The translations under genes and the position numbers were made by a program. Below, piece after piece: positions 12,834-21,263 of a stretch of DNA of 29,151 nt; positions within the stretch are counted from its first letter, which is position 1; every line of letters begins with the position of its first letter. Origin of the DNA: a virus; IMG/VR virus record IMGVR_UViG_3300023215_000956, positions 1-29,151 of that record; one strand, written 5' to 3'. The notes beneath the pieces were generated by a model, which saw nothing but the letters and a program-made list of their open reading frames with translations, ran no database searches and was not told the origin of the DNA.

Positions 12834-13349
12834 ATGGACTCGCATTTACTCAACAAGAAAAACATGGCTGAGTCATTAGGCATTTCTACGCAAGCCTTTG
12901 ACAAATGGGGCGTTAAGCCACACAAGAAAGTTGGACGCCAAACGTTTTTTAGGGTTCAGGATGTGGTTGAAAACCGCATTGAAAACGAACTTAAGAAAAA
13001 TAACAACCGAGTTAACCCTGCAGGCGAGAAGATCGATCTCGAACTTGAGCGCGCAATGCTCACCCAGCAGCAGCGGATCACTCAGCAAATCAAGAATGAA
13101 ATTTTGGAAGGTCGCGCAATTCCCGTAGAAGCTGCGCGAGATGTTTTGGCAAGAATTTTATCCCAAGTCGGTGCAACCCTGGATTCATTAGCCCCTAACA
13201 TCAAAAGACGCCACCCTGAAATAGAGCAGAGGATTATCGACTTTATCAAGTCTGAAACAATCAAGCATCAGAACGAGGCGTCGAATCTTGATGATTACTT
13301 GGACGACATAATAGATGACGTTATCACTCAGGCAGAGGCGAAAGTTTAA
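12834..13349 (+). CDS. Terminase small subunit, Nu1 family
   Basis: A 171-residue protein (lambda Nu1: 181) that binds cosB and brings the large subunit to the cut site. The N-terminal winged helix-turn-helix is seen in 'NKKNMAESLGISTQAFDKW', matching the Nu1 start 'NKKQLADIFGAS'. The C-terminal 'RRHPEIEQRIIDFIKSE' and 'NEASNLDDYLDD' parallel 'RRFPELENRHVDFLKRD' and 'AALDELIP' of Nu1, where the large subunit binds. Ribosome-binding signal is weak. Overlaps the large-subunit gene by 35 bases. Confidence 0.85.
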   Translation: MDSHLLNKKNMAESLGISTQAFDKWGVKPHKKVGRQTFFRVQDVVENRIENELKKNNNRVNPAGEKIDLELERAMLTQQQRITQQIKNEILEGRAIPVEAARDVLARILSQVGATLDSLAPNIKRRHPEIEQRIIDFIKSETIKHQNEASNLDDYLDDIIDDVITQAEAKV

Positions 13350-15285
13350 GAAAGCGCTGCAAGAGGGTGCGAGAGTTCTTTACCGTTCGCCACCACTTAC
13401 TGGTGTTGAATGGGCGGATAAATATTTTTATATGTCTCCTGAGTCCTCTTATATTGAGGGGCCATGGAAGACAGTGCCGAGTCAGATAGCCATTCTGAAC
13501 TCAATGTGCAACGACGATATTAAAGAGGTTAACTGGTTAAAGTCGGCGCGGGTTGGTTATACCAAACTGATTTGTGCGGCCATTGGTTACTTCATTGAGC
13601 ACAAAAAAAGAAACATAGGTGTTTGGCAGCCAGACGATGGTGCCCGTGATGGCTTTAGTAAAAAGCACATCGATCCTATGCTTCGCGATGTTGGGCCGCT
13701 GCGCGCAATATTTCCTTACCTAAATAAAAAGAGTAAACAAAACACCATAGAGAATAAGGCGTTTACTAACCGCCGTGAATTGTTCTTGATGGGTGGTAAG
13801 GCTGCAAAAAACTATCGTGAAAAATCCCTAGATTTATCGATATATGATGAACTTTCAAAATTTGATAGAGATATTGAAGGCGAAGGTTCTGCCACTTTCC
13901 TTGGCGATAAGCGTTTGGAAGGTTCAGCGTTCGGCAAATCAATACGGGGCTCTACGCCCACGATAAAAGGCGAGTGCCAAATTACAGAGGCCGCCGAGGA
14001 ATCAGAGCAGTATTTCAAGCGTTACATACCTTGCCCACATTGCGATACACACCAAACGTTAATCTTTGGTGGCAAAGACAGCAAATACGGTTTGGAATGG
14101 GATAGTGAACTTGAAGGTTCGGAAAGGGCCAGAAGCGCGAAGTATCGTTGCATTGCCTGCAGTGAAACATTTTCATATTCGGATTTTATAGAAGCTGATC
14201 ACAAAGGTTATTGGCTGAGCAACGAAGGTTTAGCAACCTACGATAGCATTACGTTCTATCATGCTGAAGGTTTCCCAGAAACAAAGAGCATTGCACCCAC
14301 ACCAGAATCAGTTACCTGGTATATAAATTCGCTTTACTCAAACTTTTCTCCTTGGTCGAGAATTGTTACCGAATGGTACAAGGCCCAAGGTAGCCAGATG
14401 AAGCTTAAGTCCTTCATCAATACAACACTTGGCGAGGCATTTGAAGAAGTAGAGCGCTCTAAAACTGAGCCTGAACACCTTTTTGCTAGGCGTGAAGATT
14501 ATCGCGCTGAAGTTCCTGATGATGTTGTTTTCATTACCGTTGGTGGTGATATGCAAGACCATTGGGCTGAATTCGTTGTTAAGGGTTGGACTGCCGGCGA
14601 AGAAAGTTATGTTATTGATGCTTTCGAGGTTCACGGGGATCCATCGGTGCCGCTTTTCTGGGACCAACTAGAAAAGCCACTCCGTAAACAATACAAAAAA
14701 GCTAACGGCCAAGTGATGAACTGGGCAATCGGTTGCTTTGACTCAGGCGGGCACTATACCGATGAGGTTTACAAATTCACCAAGCGCTTTGGTGTTATGC
14801 GGTTATTCCCATGTAAGGGTGCAAGCCAATATGGGAAACCAATAGCGACCAAGCCCAAGAAGAAAAACACTCACGGTGTTTACTTGGTTATGGTGGGAAC
14901 CGATAACGCAAAAGATATTATCTCTGAGCGTTTAAGTATCGTTCCCGACGAACCGGGCAAGCGTAAGCCAGGTTGTATACATTTTCCAATGAAAGAATGG
15001 TGCTCCCTTTCTTTTTTCCAGCAGCTGCTAGCTGAATATAAAAAACCAATATTTATTAAAGGTCAGAAGAGCTATCAGTGGTATTGCCCCGATGGTGTAA
15101 GGAACGAAAAGCTAGATTGTGAGGTTTATAACTTGTCCGCATTACGTGTTGCGCAACAATATTTTGCACTAGATCTCGATTCGCTTTGTGAGTCGCATAT
15201 ACCTCAAATTGACAACGCTCAGCCCAGTGAACAAGACTCCACAGAAATGGCGGATATAGGAAGGTTATTTAATGGCGACAATTGA
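13315..15285 (+). CDS. Terminase large subunit, GpA family
   Basis: The packaging motor and cos nuclease, 656 residues (lambda gpA 641). The ATPase domain shows the variant Walker A 'KSARVGYTK' (residues 76-84) characteristic of GpA and Walker B 'LDLSIYDEL' (about 172-180). A zinc-ribbon-like pair CPHC (240-243) and CIAC (279-282) lies between ATPase and nuclease parts. The nuclease domain has 'VGGDMQDHWAEF' and 'CFDSGGHYTDEVY', with Asp residues of the RNase H-like fold. The start at ATG 13315 has no strong ribosome-binding site but is coupled to the small subunit. Confidence 0.95.
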   Translation: MTLSLRQRRKFKKALQEGARVLYRSPPLTGVEWADKYFYMSPESSYIEGPWKTVPSQIAILNSMCNDDIKEVNWLKSARVGYTKLICAAIGYFIEHKKRNIGVWQPDDGARDGFSKKHIDPMLRDVGPLRAIFPYLNKKSKQNTIENKAFTNRRELFLMGGKAAKNYREKSLDLSIYDELSKFDRDIEGEGSATFLGDKRLEGSAFGKSIRGSTPTIKGECQITEAAEESEQYFKRYIPCPHCDTHQTLIFGGKDSKYGLEWDSELEGSERARSAKYRCIACSETFSYSDFIEADHKGYWLSNEGLATYDSITFYHAEGFPETKSIAPTPESVTWYINSLYSNFSPWSRIVTEWYKAQGSQMKLKSFINTTLGEAFEEVERSKTEPEHLFARREDYRAEVPDDVVFITVGGDMQDHWAEFVVKGWTAGEESYVIDAFEVHGDPSVPLFWDQLEKPLRKQYKKANGQVMNWAIGCFDSGGHYTDEVYKFTKRFGVMRLFPCKGASQYGKPIATKPKKKNTHGVYLVMVGTDNAKDIISERLSIVPDEPGKRKPGCIHFPMKEWCSLSFFQQLLAEYKKPIFIKGQKSYQWYCPDGVRNEKLDCEVYNLSALRVAQQYFALDLDSLCESHIPQIDNAQPSEQDSTEMADIGRLFNGDN

Positions 15286-15496
15286 TTTTGCTACGCAGCT
15301 TGAAGAAGCAAGAAGTGCCCGCCATAAGCTGTTAACCGGAACAGCAGTTGTGAAAGTTAACAAAGGTGGTATATCAGGAGTCTCGGTTGAATACACTAAA
15401 GCAAATTTATATGAGCTAAATGCTTACATTAACGAGTTGGAAACGAAGGTTAATGGGAAAGGCATGCGCCGTTCACCCGCAGGGTTTTCATTCTAA
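15272..15496 (+). CDS. Head-tail joining protein, gpW-like
   Basis: Seventy-four residues (lambda gpW 68), with AGGAAGG before the ATG. It overlaps the end of the terminase gene and abuts the portal gene, exactly the lambda A-W-B order. The C-terminal 'RRSPAGFSF' and the helical 'ANLYELNAYINELE' fit the gpW family. It binds the portal ring after DNA filling to allow tail attachment. Confidence 0.8.
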   Translation: MATIDFATQLEEARSARHKLLTGTAVVKVNKGGISGVSVEYTKANLYELNAYINELETKVNGKGMRRSPAGFSF

Positions 15497-17088
15497 TGAA
15501 AGATATTCAAATTTTAGATCATCGTGGTCAGCCTATGAGCGCATCTTATAAAGGTGCTACTCACGGCTTTGGTGGTCAGCTAAACGACTGGAACCCAACC
15601 CTTCAATCCGCTGATGCCGCTTTATTGCCAAACCTTCAAATGGGGAATGCGCGAGCGGATGATCTTGTTAAAAACCACGGTTTTGCAAATGGCGCTGTGC
15701 AAATGCACGTTGATAACGTGGTGGGCTCGCTATTTCGATTAAGCTATAAACCGCAATGGCGAACACTTGGCATTAAAGAAGCAGATGCCCGTGCCTTGGC
15801 TGTAGACGTTGAGGCAGCATTTAAAGAGCATGCCGAAGATCCGGTTGGTTGCTATCTTGACGCTGAGAGAAAACGAACTTTCACCATGATGGTTCGTGAA
15901 GTTGTTGCAACTCACGTTAATCTAGGTGAAGCGATGGCTGCAGCTGAATGGATCCGCCGCCCGGGGTCGTTATTTAGAACCGCTATTAAAATGGTATCGC
16001 CTAAGCGAGTATCTAACCCAAATGGCATTACTGATAGCAGGTTTCTGCGGGGTGGTGTAGAGCAAGACAGGCATAGCAGTGCAGTTGCATATCACGTTTT
16101 AAACCCACGTTACGGAATGGGGGCCACTTTAAATTCATACGGCTATGGCGAATGGACTAGAGTGCCCAGAGAAACCCGATGGGGTAGACAGCAGTTTATT
16201 CATGTGTTTGAACCGCGTGAAGATGGGCAAACGCGAGGGGCTAATCAGTTCCTTTCAGTTATGGAGCAGCTTTTCATGATTGATAAGTTGCAACTTACTA
16301 AGCTTCAAAACGCCATTATTAATGCCATGTATGCCGCAGTAATTGAATCTGAACTAGATTCAGAAACTGCTCACCAAATGATACTTGGTGCCGGTGCAGG
16401 CGGAAACAACCAAGCAATGCAAGGCCTTACAAAAATGATGGCCTTTTCTGGCCAGTATCATCAAGGCGCAAACGTAAAAATGAACGGTGCTAAAATTCCG
16501 CATCTGTTCCCTGGCGAATCACTTAACTTAAAAACACCGGGTCACGCAGACAACGGTTTTGCAGATTTAGAGGCATCAATTCTTCGATATACCGCTGCAG
16601 GTATGGGCGTAAGTTATGAGCAACTAGCGCGTGACTACTCAAAAGTAAATTACTCAAGCGCTCGCGCATCGATGATGGAAAGTTGGCGCAATTTCATGGG
16701 TAGACGGAAGGTGATTGCGGCAGGGTTTGGATCCCGCGTATTTGCTCTGTGGTTCGAAGAAGCAGTAAGCCGAAATATTATTACCTTACCTCGAAAAGCT
16801 AAGTATAACTTCTATGAGCGCAAAGCAGCATGGTGTAACGCTGAGTGGATTGGTTCAGGTCGACTAGCAATAGATGGCTTGAAAGAAGTTAAAGAAGCGG
16901 TTCTACGAATTGAGTCTGGTCTTTCTACTTACGAAAAAGAGTTGGCAACAATGGGTGAGGATTACCAAGAGATATTTAGCCAGCAAATTCGAGAAACCGA
17001 AGAACGAAAAGCCGCGGGTTTACCCCCGCCAAGTTGGATTCAAGTAAACCAGTTCGCCAGCAATGAATCAGAAGGAGAGGCCGCGTAA
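15496..17088 (+). CDS. Portal protein, lambda gpB family
   Basis: Forms the twelve-subunit ring through which DNA enters and leaves the head; 530 residues against 533 in lambda. The start overlaps the gpW stop. Recognisable features include 'GNARADDLVKNHGFANGAVQ' near the N-terminus, 'INAMYAAVIESEL', and 'SYEQLARDYSKVNYSSARA' (about residues 370-395), a strongly conserved segment of lambda-type portals. The C-terminus is helical and acidic. Its stop codon lies in the loop of a small hairpin that precedes the next gene. Confidence 0.95.
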   Translation: MKDIQILDHRGQPMSASYKGATHGFGGQLNDWNPTLQSADAALLPNLQMGNARADDLVKNHGFANGAVQMHVDNVVGSLFRLSYKPQWRTLGIKEADARALAVDVEAAFKEHAEDPVGCYLDAERKRTFTMMVREVVATHVNLGEAMAAAEWIRRPGSLFRTAIKMVSPKRVSNPNGITDSRFLRGGVEQDRHSSAVAYHVLNPRYGMGATLNSYGYGEWTRVPRETRWGRQQFIHVFEPREDGQTRGANQFLSVMEQLFMIDKLQLTKLQNAIINAMYAAVIESELDSETAHQMILGAGAGGNNQAMQGLTKMMAFSGQYHQGANVKMNGAKIPHLFPGESLNLKTPGHADNGFADLEASILRYTAAGMGVSYEQLARDYSKVNYSSARASMMESWRNFMGRRKVIAAGFGSRVFALWFEEAVSRNIITLPRKAKYNFYERKAAWCNAEWIGSGRLAIDGLKEVKEAVLRIESGLSTYEKELATMGEDYQEIFSQQIRETEERKAAGLPPPSWIQVNQFASNESEGEAA

Positions 17089-17099
17089 GCGGTTTTTTT
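17072..17099 (+). promoter_or_regulatory. Shine-Dalgarno, hairpin and T-run before the protease gene
   Basis: AAGGAGAGG (17072-17080) is followed by the hairpin CCGC-GTAA-GCGG (17081-17092) with a GNRA-type loop, then seven T residues and the GTG start at 17100. Linear spacing of about 19 bases is too long for initiation; folding the hairpin out leaves about 7. Alternatively it is a weak terminator. Confidence 0.5.
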
Positions 17100-18386
17100 G
17101 TGCCTATGTTAGAACAACTCGCCAATCAGTTTTTGGCTATGAACGCTAAGTCAGCTAGAAACCTTGTTGGCTCTCTGTCTCGACTTCAAAAAGGTGGTTT
17201 CTCAATCACTGATGATCAAGGGGCTGTTGATGCTACTGAGAAGCCTCGCATAAGTACCGCGTCTTTAGGTTATGGCATGAGTGGTCGAAACTACGACTCA
17301 AAGCCGTTTCACTTCATTGATGGTATAGCCATCATTCCAGTGATGGGAACGCTAGTTCACAAGCTTAGTTATTCAAGCTCATGGGCTACAGGCTACAACG
17401 TTATTGTTGGCATGTTCGATGCCGCGAATTCTGATCCTGATGTTGAGGGCATATTGCTTGCCATTAATTCGCCAGGCGGCACTGTGGCCGGTTGCTTTGA
17501 TGCCACAGACCACATTGCACAAAACAAAGGTGATAAACCTGTTTGGGCAATTTATGACGATATGGCTTGTAGTGGCGCCATGTGTATTGCCAGCGTTGCC
17601 GATAAGCGCTTAACAACACAAACCGCAATCAGCGGTTCGGTTGGCGTAGTTCAGATACATGCCAGCTACGAAGAAATGCTTTCTGAAGCTGGCTTGGCGG
17701 TAACGCTAATTTACTCCGGCTCCCACAAGGTAGACGGTAACCCTTATAAGAACCTGCCCGAATCTGTTTATGAAGATTTCAAAACTCAGTGCGATGACTT
17801 GCGCCAACAGTTCGCTGAAAAGGTGGCAACGAACATCGGGTTACCTATTGAAACCGTTCTTGAAACAGAGGCGCAAACATATACCGGGCAAGCAGCTGTT
17901 GATGCAGGCCTAGCTGACGAGTTGGTTAACTCGCACAACATCATTTCACATTTTAAACAACATCTGTCCTCACCGGACAGTTCAACACTACGGAGCGTCA
18001 CAATGAGTGAAAAATCTACTTCGGTGGCAACTAAGTCGGTAACTGCCGGTGAAGAAGCCCAAGCTGCTACGCCAGCAACCGCTACTAATGAAAATACGGT
18101 AGACCATCAAGCACGTTGTAAAGCCATTATCACGGCTGAAGCTGCAGAGGGTCGAAAAGACTTAGCGCACCACTTGGCATTTGATACTGATATGTCAGTA
18201 GAGCAAGCGTTGGGTGTTTTAGCTAAAGCCCCTCAACAATCAGCAACCGCTGAACAGGGTAACGCGCTTGATGTTGCAATGGCTAACACTGAGCAACCAA
18301 ACATCACGGCTGTTGCAGAAGACTCTGAACCTTCAGAGGCAGAACAGTTCGTTCAATCTTACAAAACTGCTACCGGAGCAAAGTAA
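17100..18386 (+). CDS. Head maturation protease with scaffold, S49/gpC family
   Basis: A 428-residue protein (lambda gpC 439) made of an S49 serine protease domain and a C-terminal scaffold part. The protease domain carries 'LLAINSPGGTVAGCFDA' (oxyanion region), the likely nucleophile S158 in 'ACSGAMCIAS', and the likely general base K210 in 'GSHKVDGNPYKNL'. The spacing matches the gpC type. From about residue 302 the sequence becomes Ala/Glu/Thr-rich and probably helical. GTG 17100 was kept; ATG 17106 would remove two residues. It processes procapsid proteins and is itself removed during maturation. Confidence 0.9.
   Translation: MPMLEQLANQFLAMNAKSARNLVGSLSRLQKGGFSITDDQGAVDATEKPRISTASLGYGMSGRNYDSKPFHFIDGIAIIPVMGTLVHKLSYSSSWATGYNVIVGMFDAANSDPDVEGILLAINSPGGTVAGCFDATDHIAQNKGDKPVWAIYDDMACSGAMCIASVADKRLTTQTAISGSVGVVQIHASYEEMLSEAGLAVTLIYSGSHKVDGNPYKNLPESVYEDFKTQCDDLRQQFAEKVATNIGLPIETVLETEAQTYTGQAAVDAGLADELVNSHNIISHFKQHLSSPDSSTLRSVTMSEKSTSVATKSVTAGEEAQAATPATATNENTVDHQARCKAIITAEAAEGRKDLAHHLAFDTDMSVEQALGVLAKAPQQSATAEQGNALDVAMANTEQPNITAVAEDSEPSEAEQFVQSYKTATGAK
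18003..18386 (+). CDS. Nested scaffold protein, Nu3-like internal start
   Basis: An in-frame ATG at 18003 inside the protease gene has ACGGAGCG about 8 bases upstream and begins exactly where the protease domain ends ('MSEKSTSVATK'). It would make a 127-residue Ala/Glu-rich scaffold identical to the C-terminus of the protease, as lambda Nu3 is made from within gene C. Residues shared with the longer product provide co-assembly into the procapsid. Internal initiation is inferred. Confidence 0.7.
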   Translation: MSEKSTSVATKSVTAGEEAQAATPATATNENTVDHQARCKAIITAEAAEGRKDLAHHLAFDTDMSVEQALGVLAKAPQQSATAEQGNALDVAMANTEQPNITAVAEDSEPSEAEQFVQSYKTATGAK

Positions 18387-18746
18387 ATGACTACTGAATC
18401 TTACAACTATGATCATCCTGTCTCTGGCAGTGATGAAATTGCTACAACTCGCGTCACTATCGCGTCTGGTCAAGATCTGCCAGCAAATACCCCGCTTGGT
18501 CAAGTTACCTCGACAGGTAAGTTTGTCGAGTGTGACGCCGATGCTACTAACGGTAGCCAAACACCTGTTTACCTTACTGCCCAAGCCGTAGATGCGTCCG
18601 CCGGTGATACGCAAGCGCAGGTAATCAAGTCGGGAACGTTCGACCCTGAGCAATTGAACTGGCATGCAAGCTTTGATGCCACTAAAAAATTAACTGCTTT
18701 TGTAGGTACACCAATCAGCCTACAAAAACAATCAGCCGTTTTATAA
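18387..18746 (+). CDS. Head decoration protein, gpD-like
   Basis: A 119-residue protein (lambda gpD 110) placed between the scaffold and the capsid gene. A Gly/Ala/Thr-rich beta protein with 'LPANTPLGQVTSTGKF' near the N-terminus and 'AVDASAGDTQAQVIKSGTFD' in the middle, both typical of the family. Trimers cap and stabilise the expanded head shell. GGAG lies before the start. Confidence 0.9.
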   Translation: MTTESYNYDHPVSGSDEIATTRVTIASGQDLPANTPLGQVTSTGKFVECDADATNGSQTPVYLTAQAVDASAGDTQAQVIKSGTFDPEQLNWHASFDATKKLTAFVGTPISLQKQSAVL

Positions 18747-18758
18747 GGAGCGCGCACA

Positions 18759-19790
18759 ATGTTTACCCCTCTAGCAACTAGCACAATGCTTTCAATTGTT
18801 TCTACAATGGGCAAATTTGATCCGTTTTTTCTGCGCTTGTTCTTTGGCAGTGTTGTTACATCGCCAGATGAAAGCATTCACTTTGACAAAATCCATGACG
18901 ATGTAGTTATGGCCCCGTTCGTATCACCAGTTATTGCTGGTAAGGTACACAAAGAGAAAGGCGGCGAACTTAAAAAGTTCACTCCCGCTTATGTTAAACC
19001 TAAGCACGTAGTTAAGCCCTCGAACAACTTGAAGCGCCGCCCTGGTGAATCTTATTTGGGTGAACTAACACCAGCTCAACGCAAGCAAGCAACGGTAGTT
19101 GATTTACTTGACCGCCAAGACAAAGCAATTACCGCTCGTGAGGAATGGATGGCAGCACAAGCCGTGCTTACTGGCTCTGTTACCGTTGAAGGTGAAGACT
19201 ATGAAAAGCAAGTAGTTGACTTTGGCCGTAACCCCGAGAACAGCATCACTCTAATAGGTGCCGCAAATTGGGATGCTGTAGATCCTGATACCTATGACCC
19301 AACGGACGACATTACTACGTGGGCTGAAAATGCTACTGGTAACATTAACACTATCGTTATGGGTAAAACGGCTTGGGCTAAGTTCTACTCGTTCAAGTCT
19401 GTAAAAGACAACTTAGACACTCGCCGAGGCAGCTCTTCAGAAATGGAAACGGCAACTAAAGACCTTGGCATGGTAGTTAGCTTTAAAGGTTACTTTGGTG
19501 ATGTGGCTATTTGGGTTTACACAGGCCAGTACATCGATGCTGAAACAGGTAACAAGGAATACTATATGCCTGCAGGTAAAATTCTGCTTGGCAACTCGTC
19601 TTATGATGGTGTTCGTTGCTACGGTGCTATCCAAGATGTTCGCGCTAACGATGAAGGTATTGTTTCTGCTTCTCGCTATCCGAAAAACTGGATGCAAGAA
19701 GATCCATCGGTTGAGTACATTATGACGCAATCAGCGCCACTTATGGTTACGCCTGATCCAAACGCGTTCGTTGATGTAACAGTCCTTTAA
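18759..19790 (+). CDS. Major capsid protein, lambda gpE family
   Basis: A 343-residue protein (lambda gpE 341) with AAGGAG before the ATG. The family pattern is seen in 'FLRLFFGSVVTSPDESIHFD' near the N-terminus, 'RRPGESYLGELTPAQRK', 'AREEWMAAQAVLTGSVTVEG' and the C-terminal 'SAPLMVTPDPNAF'. It forms the HK97-fold icosahedral shell. Placed after gpD exactly as in lambda. Confidence 0.95.
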   Translation: MFTPLATSTMLSIVSTMGKFDPFFLRLFFGSVVTSPDESIHFDKIHDDVVMAPFVSPVIAGKVHKEKGGELKKFTPAYVKPKHVVKPSNNLKRRPGESYLGELTPAQRKQATVVDLLDRQDKAITAREEWMAAQAVLTGSVTVEGEDYEKQVVDFGRNPENSITLIGAANWDAVDPDTYDPTDDITTWAENATGNINTIVMGKTAWAKFYSFKSVKDNLDTRRGSSSEMETATKDLGMVVSFKGYFGDVAIWVYTGQYIDAETGNKEYYMPAGKILLGNSSYDGVRCYGAIQDVRANDEGIVSASRYPKNWMQEDPSVEYIMTQSAPLMVTPDPNAFVDVTVL

Positions 19791-19801
19791 TTCTTCAATT
19801 G

Positions 19802-19818
19802 GGCGGGTTTACCCCGCC
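19802..19818 (+). promoter_or_regulatory. GC-rich hairpin after the capsid gene
   Basis: GGCGGG (19802-19807) pairs with CCCGCC (19813-19818). No T-run follows, so it is more likely an mRNA 3' protection or expression-tuning element for the abundant capsid message than a terminator. Confidence 0.5.
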
Positions 19819-19830
19819 TAAAGGATATTT

Positions 19831-20070
19831 ATGGCTACTCAAACAGCAAAGCAAAAAGCGGCTACAGCTAAAGATGCTAATAGCACAGCCGCAAAAGTTA
19901 CAACTGAAAGCAAGATGGAAGTTTCCCTTTCTAAAACTGTTCAGCTTGTACCAGGTGCAGAACCTCTTAAGCCCGGTTCACACTCACTTATTGAATCGGT
20001 AGCGAAAGGACTCATTGAAGAAGGTTTGGCCGTTAGCAAAGAAACAGCAAAAAGCGAAGACGAAGAGTAA
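19831..20070 (+). CDS. Small Ala/Lys-rich protein in the FI position
   Basis: Seventy-nine residues with AAAGGA before the ATG. The first 35 residues are low complexity (Ala, Thr, Lys), the middle has a strand-like 'KMEVSLSKTVQLVPGAEPL', and the end is a charged helix. Lambda has the DNA-packaging helper FI directly after E; position and composition suggest a comparable role, but similarity is not established. Confidence 0.55.
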   Translation: MATQTAKQKAATAKDANSTAAKVTTESKMEVSLSKTVQLVPGAEPLKPGSHSLIESVAKGLIEEGLAVSKETAKSEDEE

Positions 20071-20072
20071 AC

Positions 20073-20363
20073 ATGGACGAGATAGATCGCTTACTTAACG
20101 ATGCCTGCAGCGATGTAATTGAGCATCTAGGAAATACTGTTTTCGTTGATGGTGTAAAACTAAAATGCACCATCGAGGATGAGCAGTTTGAAGATGAAAG
20201 CGGCTATCGACGTGAAGTTTTGCTCAGCTTCAATAAAAATGACGCACCCTTGCTTAAAAAGGGTGCGTCCGTTGTTTGCAGAGGCCAAAATTTTGTTATT
20301 GGTCGAATCCCGAGAGAAGACTTTGACGATCCTTTTTACACAGTGGAACTAAAGCGTGCATAA
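20073..20363 (+). CDS. Head-tail connector, gpFII-like
   Basis: A 96-residue beta-rich protein (lambda FII 117). The pattern 'NTVFVDGVKLKCTIEDEQF', then 'LLKKGASVVCRGQNFVIGR' and the ending 'DDPFYTVELKRA' resembles the head-tail attachment family, which adds a ring below gpW to receive the tail. Located between the FI-like and tail-terminator genes as in lambda. Confidence 0.65.
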   Translation: MDEIDRLLNDACSDVIEHLGNTVFVDGVKLKCTIEDEQFEDESGYRREVLLSFNKNDAPLLKKGASVVCRGQNFVIGRIPREDFDDPFYTVELKRA

Positions 20364-20787
20364 AGCCAGAGAGATAATTAACAGATTTCACGAGCAGTTA
20401 CTTTTTTTAAAAGAATGGCATGTTGCTGATGTTGTGAAAACCGATATTGATACAGAACAAGACTTTCCACTTGTTACTGTATTAATGGGCCCAGACACAC
20501 GCGAGGAACTAACAAAGGAAATGTACCAGCACGAACTAACGCTTTATACAGATATAAGCGTTCGCGTTGGTAAAGATAGCTTGTATGAGGCCATGCTGGA
20601 TATACGAGAGCAAATCGAACTGAAGGTTTTGCAGATGCAGAAGCTTGATTTGGATTTCGTTTTTAGAATTACATTTCAAAACATGGGTGAACCGGAATAC
20701 AACGGCGAAGGTGTTGATTACACCTGTAAAACCCGGTTGGAATTCGTGGTTGAATATTTCAGCCAGCACGATAACCCAAGCGCTTAA
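20356..20787 (+). CDS. Tail terminator protein, gpU-like
   Basis: Starts at GTG 20356, overlapping the previous gene by 8 bases; 143 residues (lambda gpU 131). 'FPLVTVLMGPDTREELT' followed by 'QHELTLYTDISVRV' and the C-terminal strand 'TCKTRLEFVVEYF' parallels gpU ('FPAVAVYLTGAEYTGEEL', 'WQAELHIEVFLPAQV', 'LTYVITYEM'). It stops tail-tube growth and makes the interface for head joining. It is the last gene before a terminator. Confidence 0.75.
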   Translation: MHKAREIINRFHEQLLFLKEWHVADVVKTDIDTEQDFPLVTVLMGPDTREELTKEMYQHELTLYTDISVRVGKDSLYEAMLDIREQIELKVLQMQKLDLDFVFRITFQNMGEPEYNGEGVDYTCKTRLEFVVEYFSQHDNPSA

Positions 20788-20807
20788 CTAACACTCAACT
20801 TATTCTA

Positions 20808-20835
20808 AGCCCCGCTAATTAGCGGGGTTTTTTTA
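20808..20835 (+). terminator. Intrinsic terminator between head and tail-tube genes
   Basis: The palindrome CCCCGCTAATTAGCGGGG (20810-20827) is followed by seven T residues. In an antiterminated late transcript it may still reduce or time tail-gene expression. Confidence 0.85.
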
Positions 20836-20855
20836 TACCTAAAAGGGGAACGCTA

Positions 20856-21263
20856 ATGGCTGGTGAATTAAACGGCACTCAGGTATTAATCAAACGCGGT
20901 ACATCTACCATTGTGGGCCAGATGGAATGCACCTTAACTTTCAACGGCACACCCGTTGATATTAGCAATAAGTCACACCAAGACTGGGTGGTATTGCTGT
21001 CTGGTGAACTAGCAGGTAAGCAGTTACAAGTTGCAGGTACTTTAGTTTACAACAGCGATGCTTCTTATAAGCAAGTCCGCGCTGATGCGATAACCGGCAC
21101 GCAGGCCGATTACTCTATTGTTTACGGTGATACGGGTGAAGCGTTCTCGTGCAAAATGGTGCCTAATGGTCTTTCTGATGCATTGCCTATGGGTGATAAA
21201 GTCACTACTTCGATTACGTTCCTTTCCAGTGGTGAAGTACAACATACGGCGGCATCAGCATAA
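20856..21263 (+). CDS. Tail tube protein, copy 1
   Basis: A 135-residue protein with AAAGGGGAA before the ATG. The pattern 'GELAGKQLQVAGTLVYNSDA', then 'YKQVRADAITGTQADYSIVY' and 'LSDALPMGDKVTTSITFLSSG' is that of small siphophage major tail proteins, which stack as hexamer rings. It is shorter than lambda gpV because it lacks an extra Ig-like domain. Two further paralogues lie at 21263 and 27416. It follows a terminator, so its expression level may be set separately. Confidence 0.8.
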   Translation: MAGELNGTQVLIKRGTSTIVGQMECTLTFNGTPVDISNKSHQDWVVLLSGELAGKQLQVAGTLVYNSDASYKQVRADAITGTQADYSIVYGDTGEAFSCKMVPNGLSDALPMGDKVTTSITFLSSGEVQHTAASA

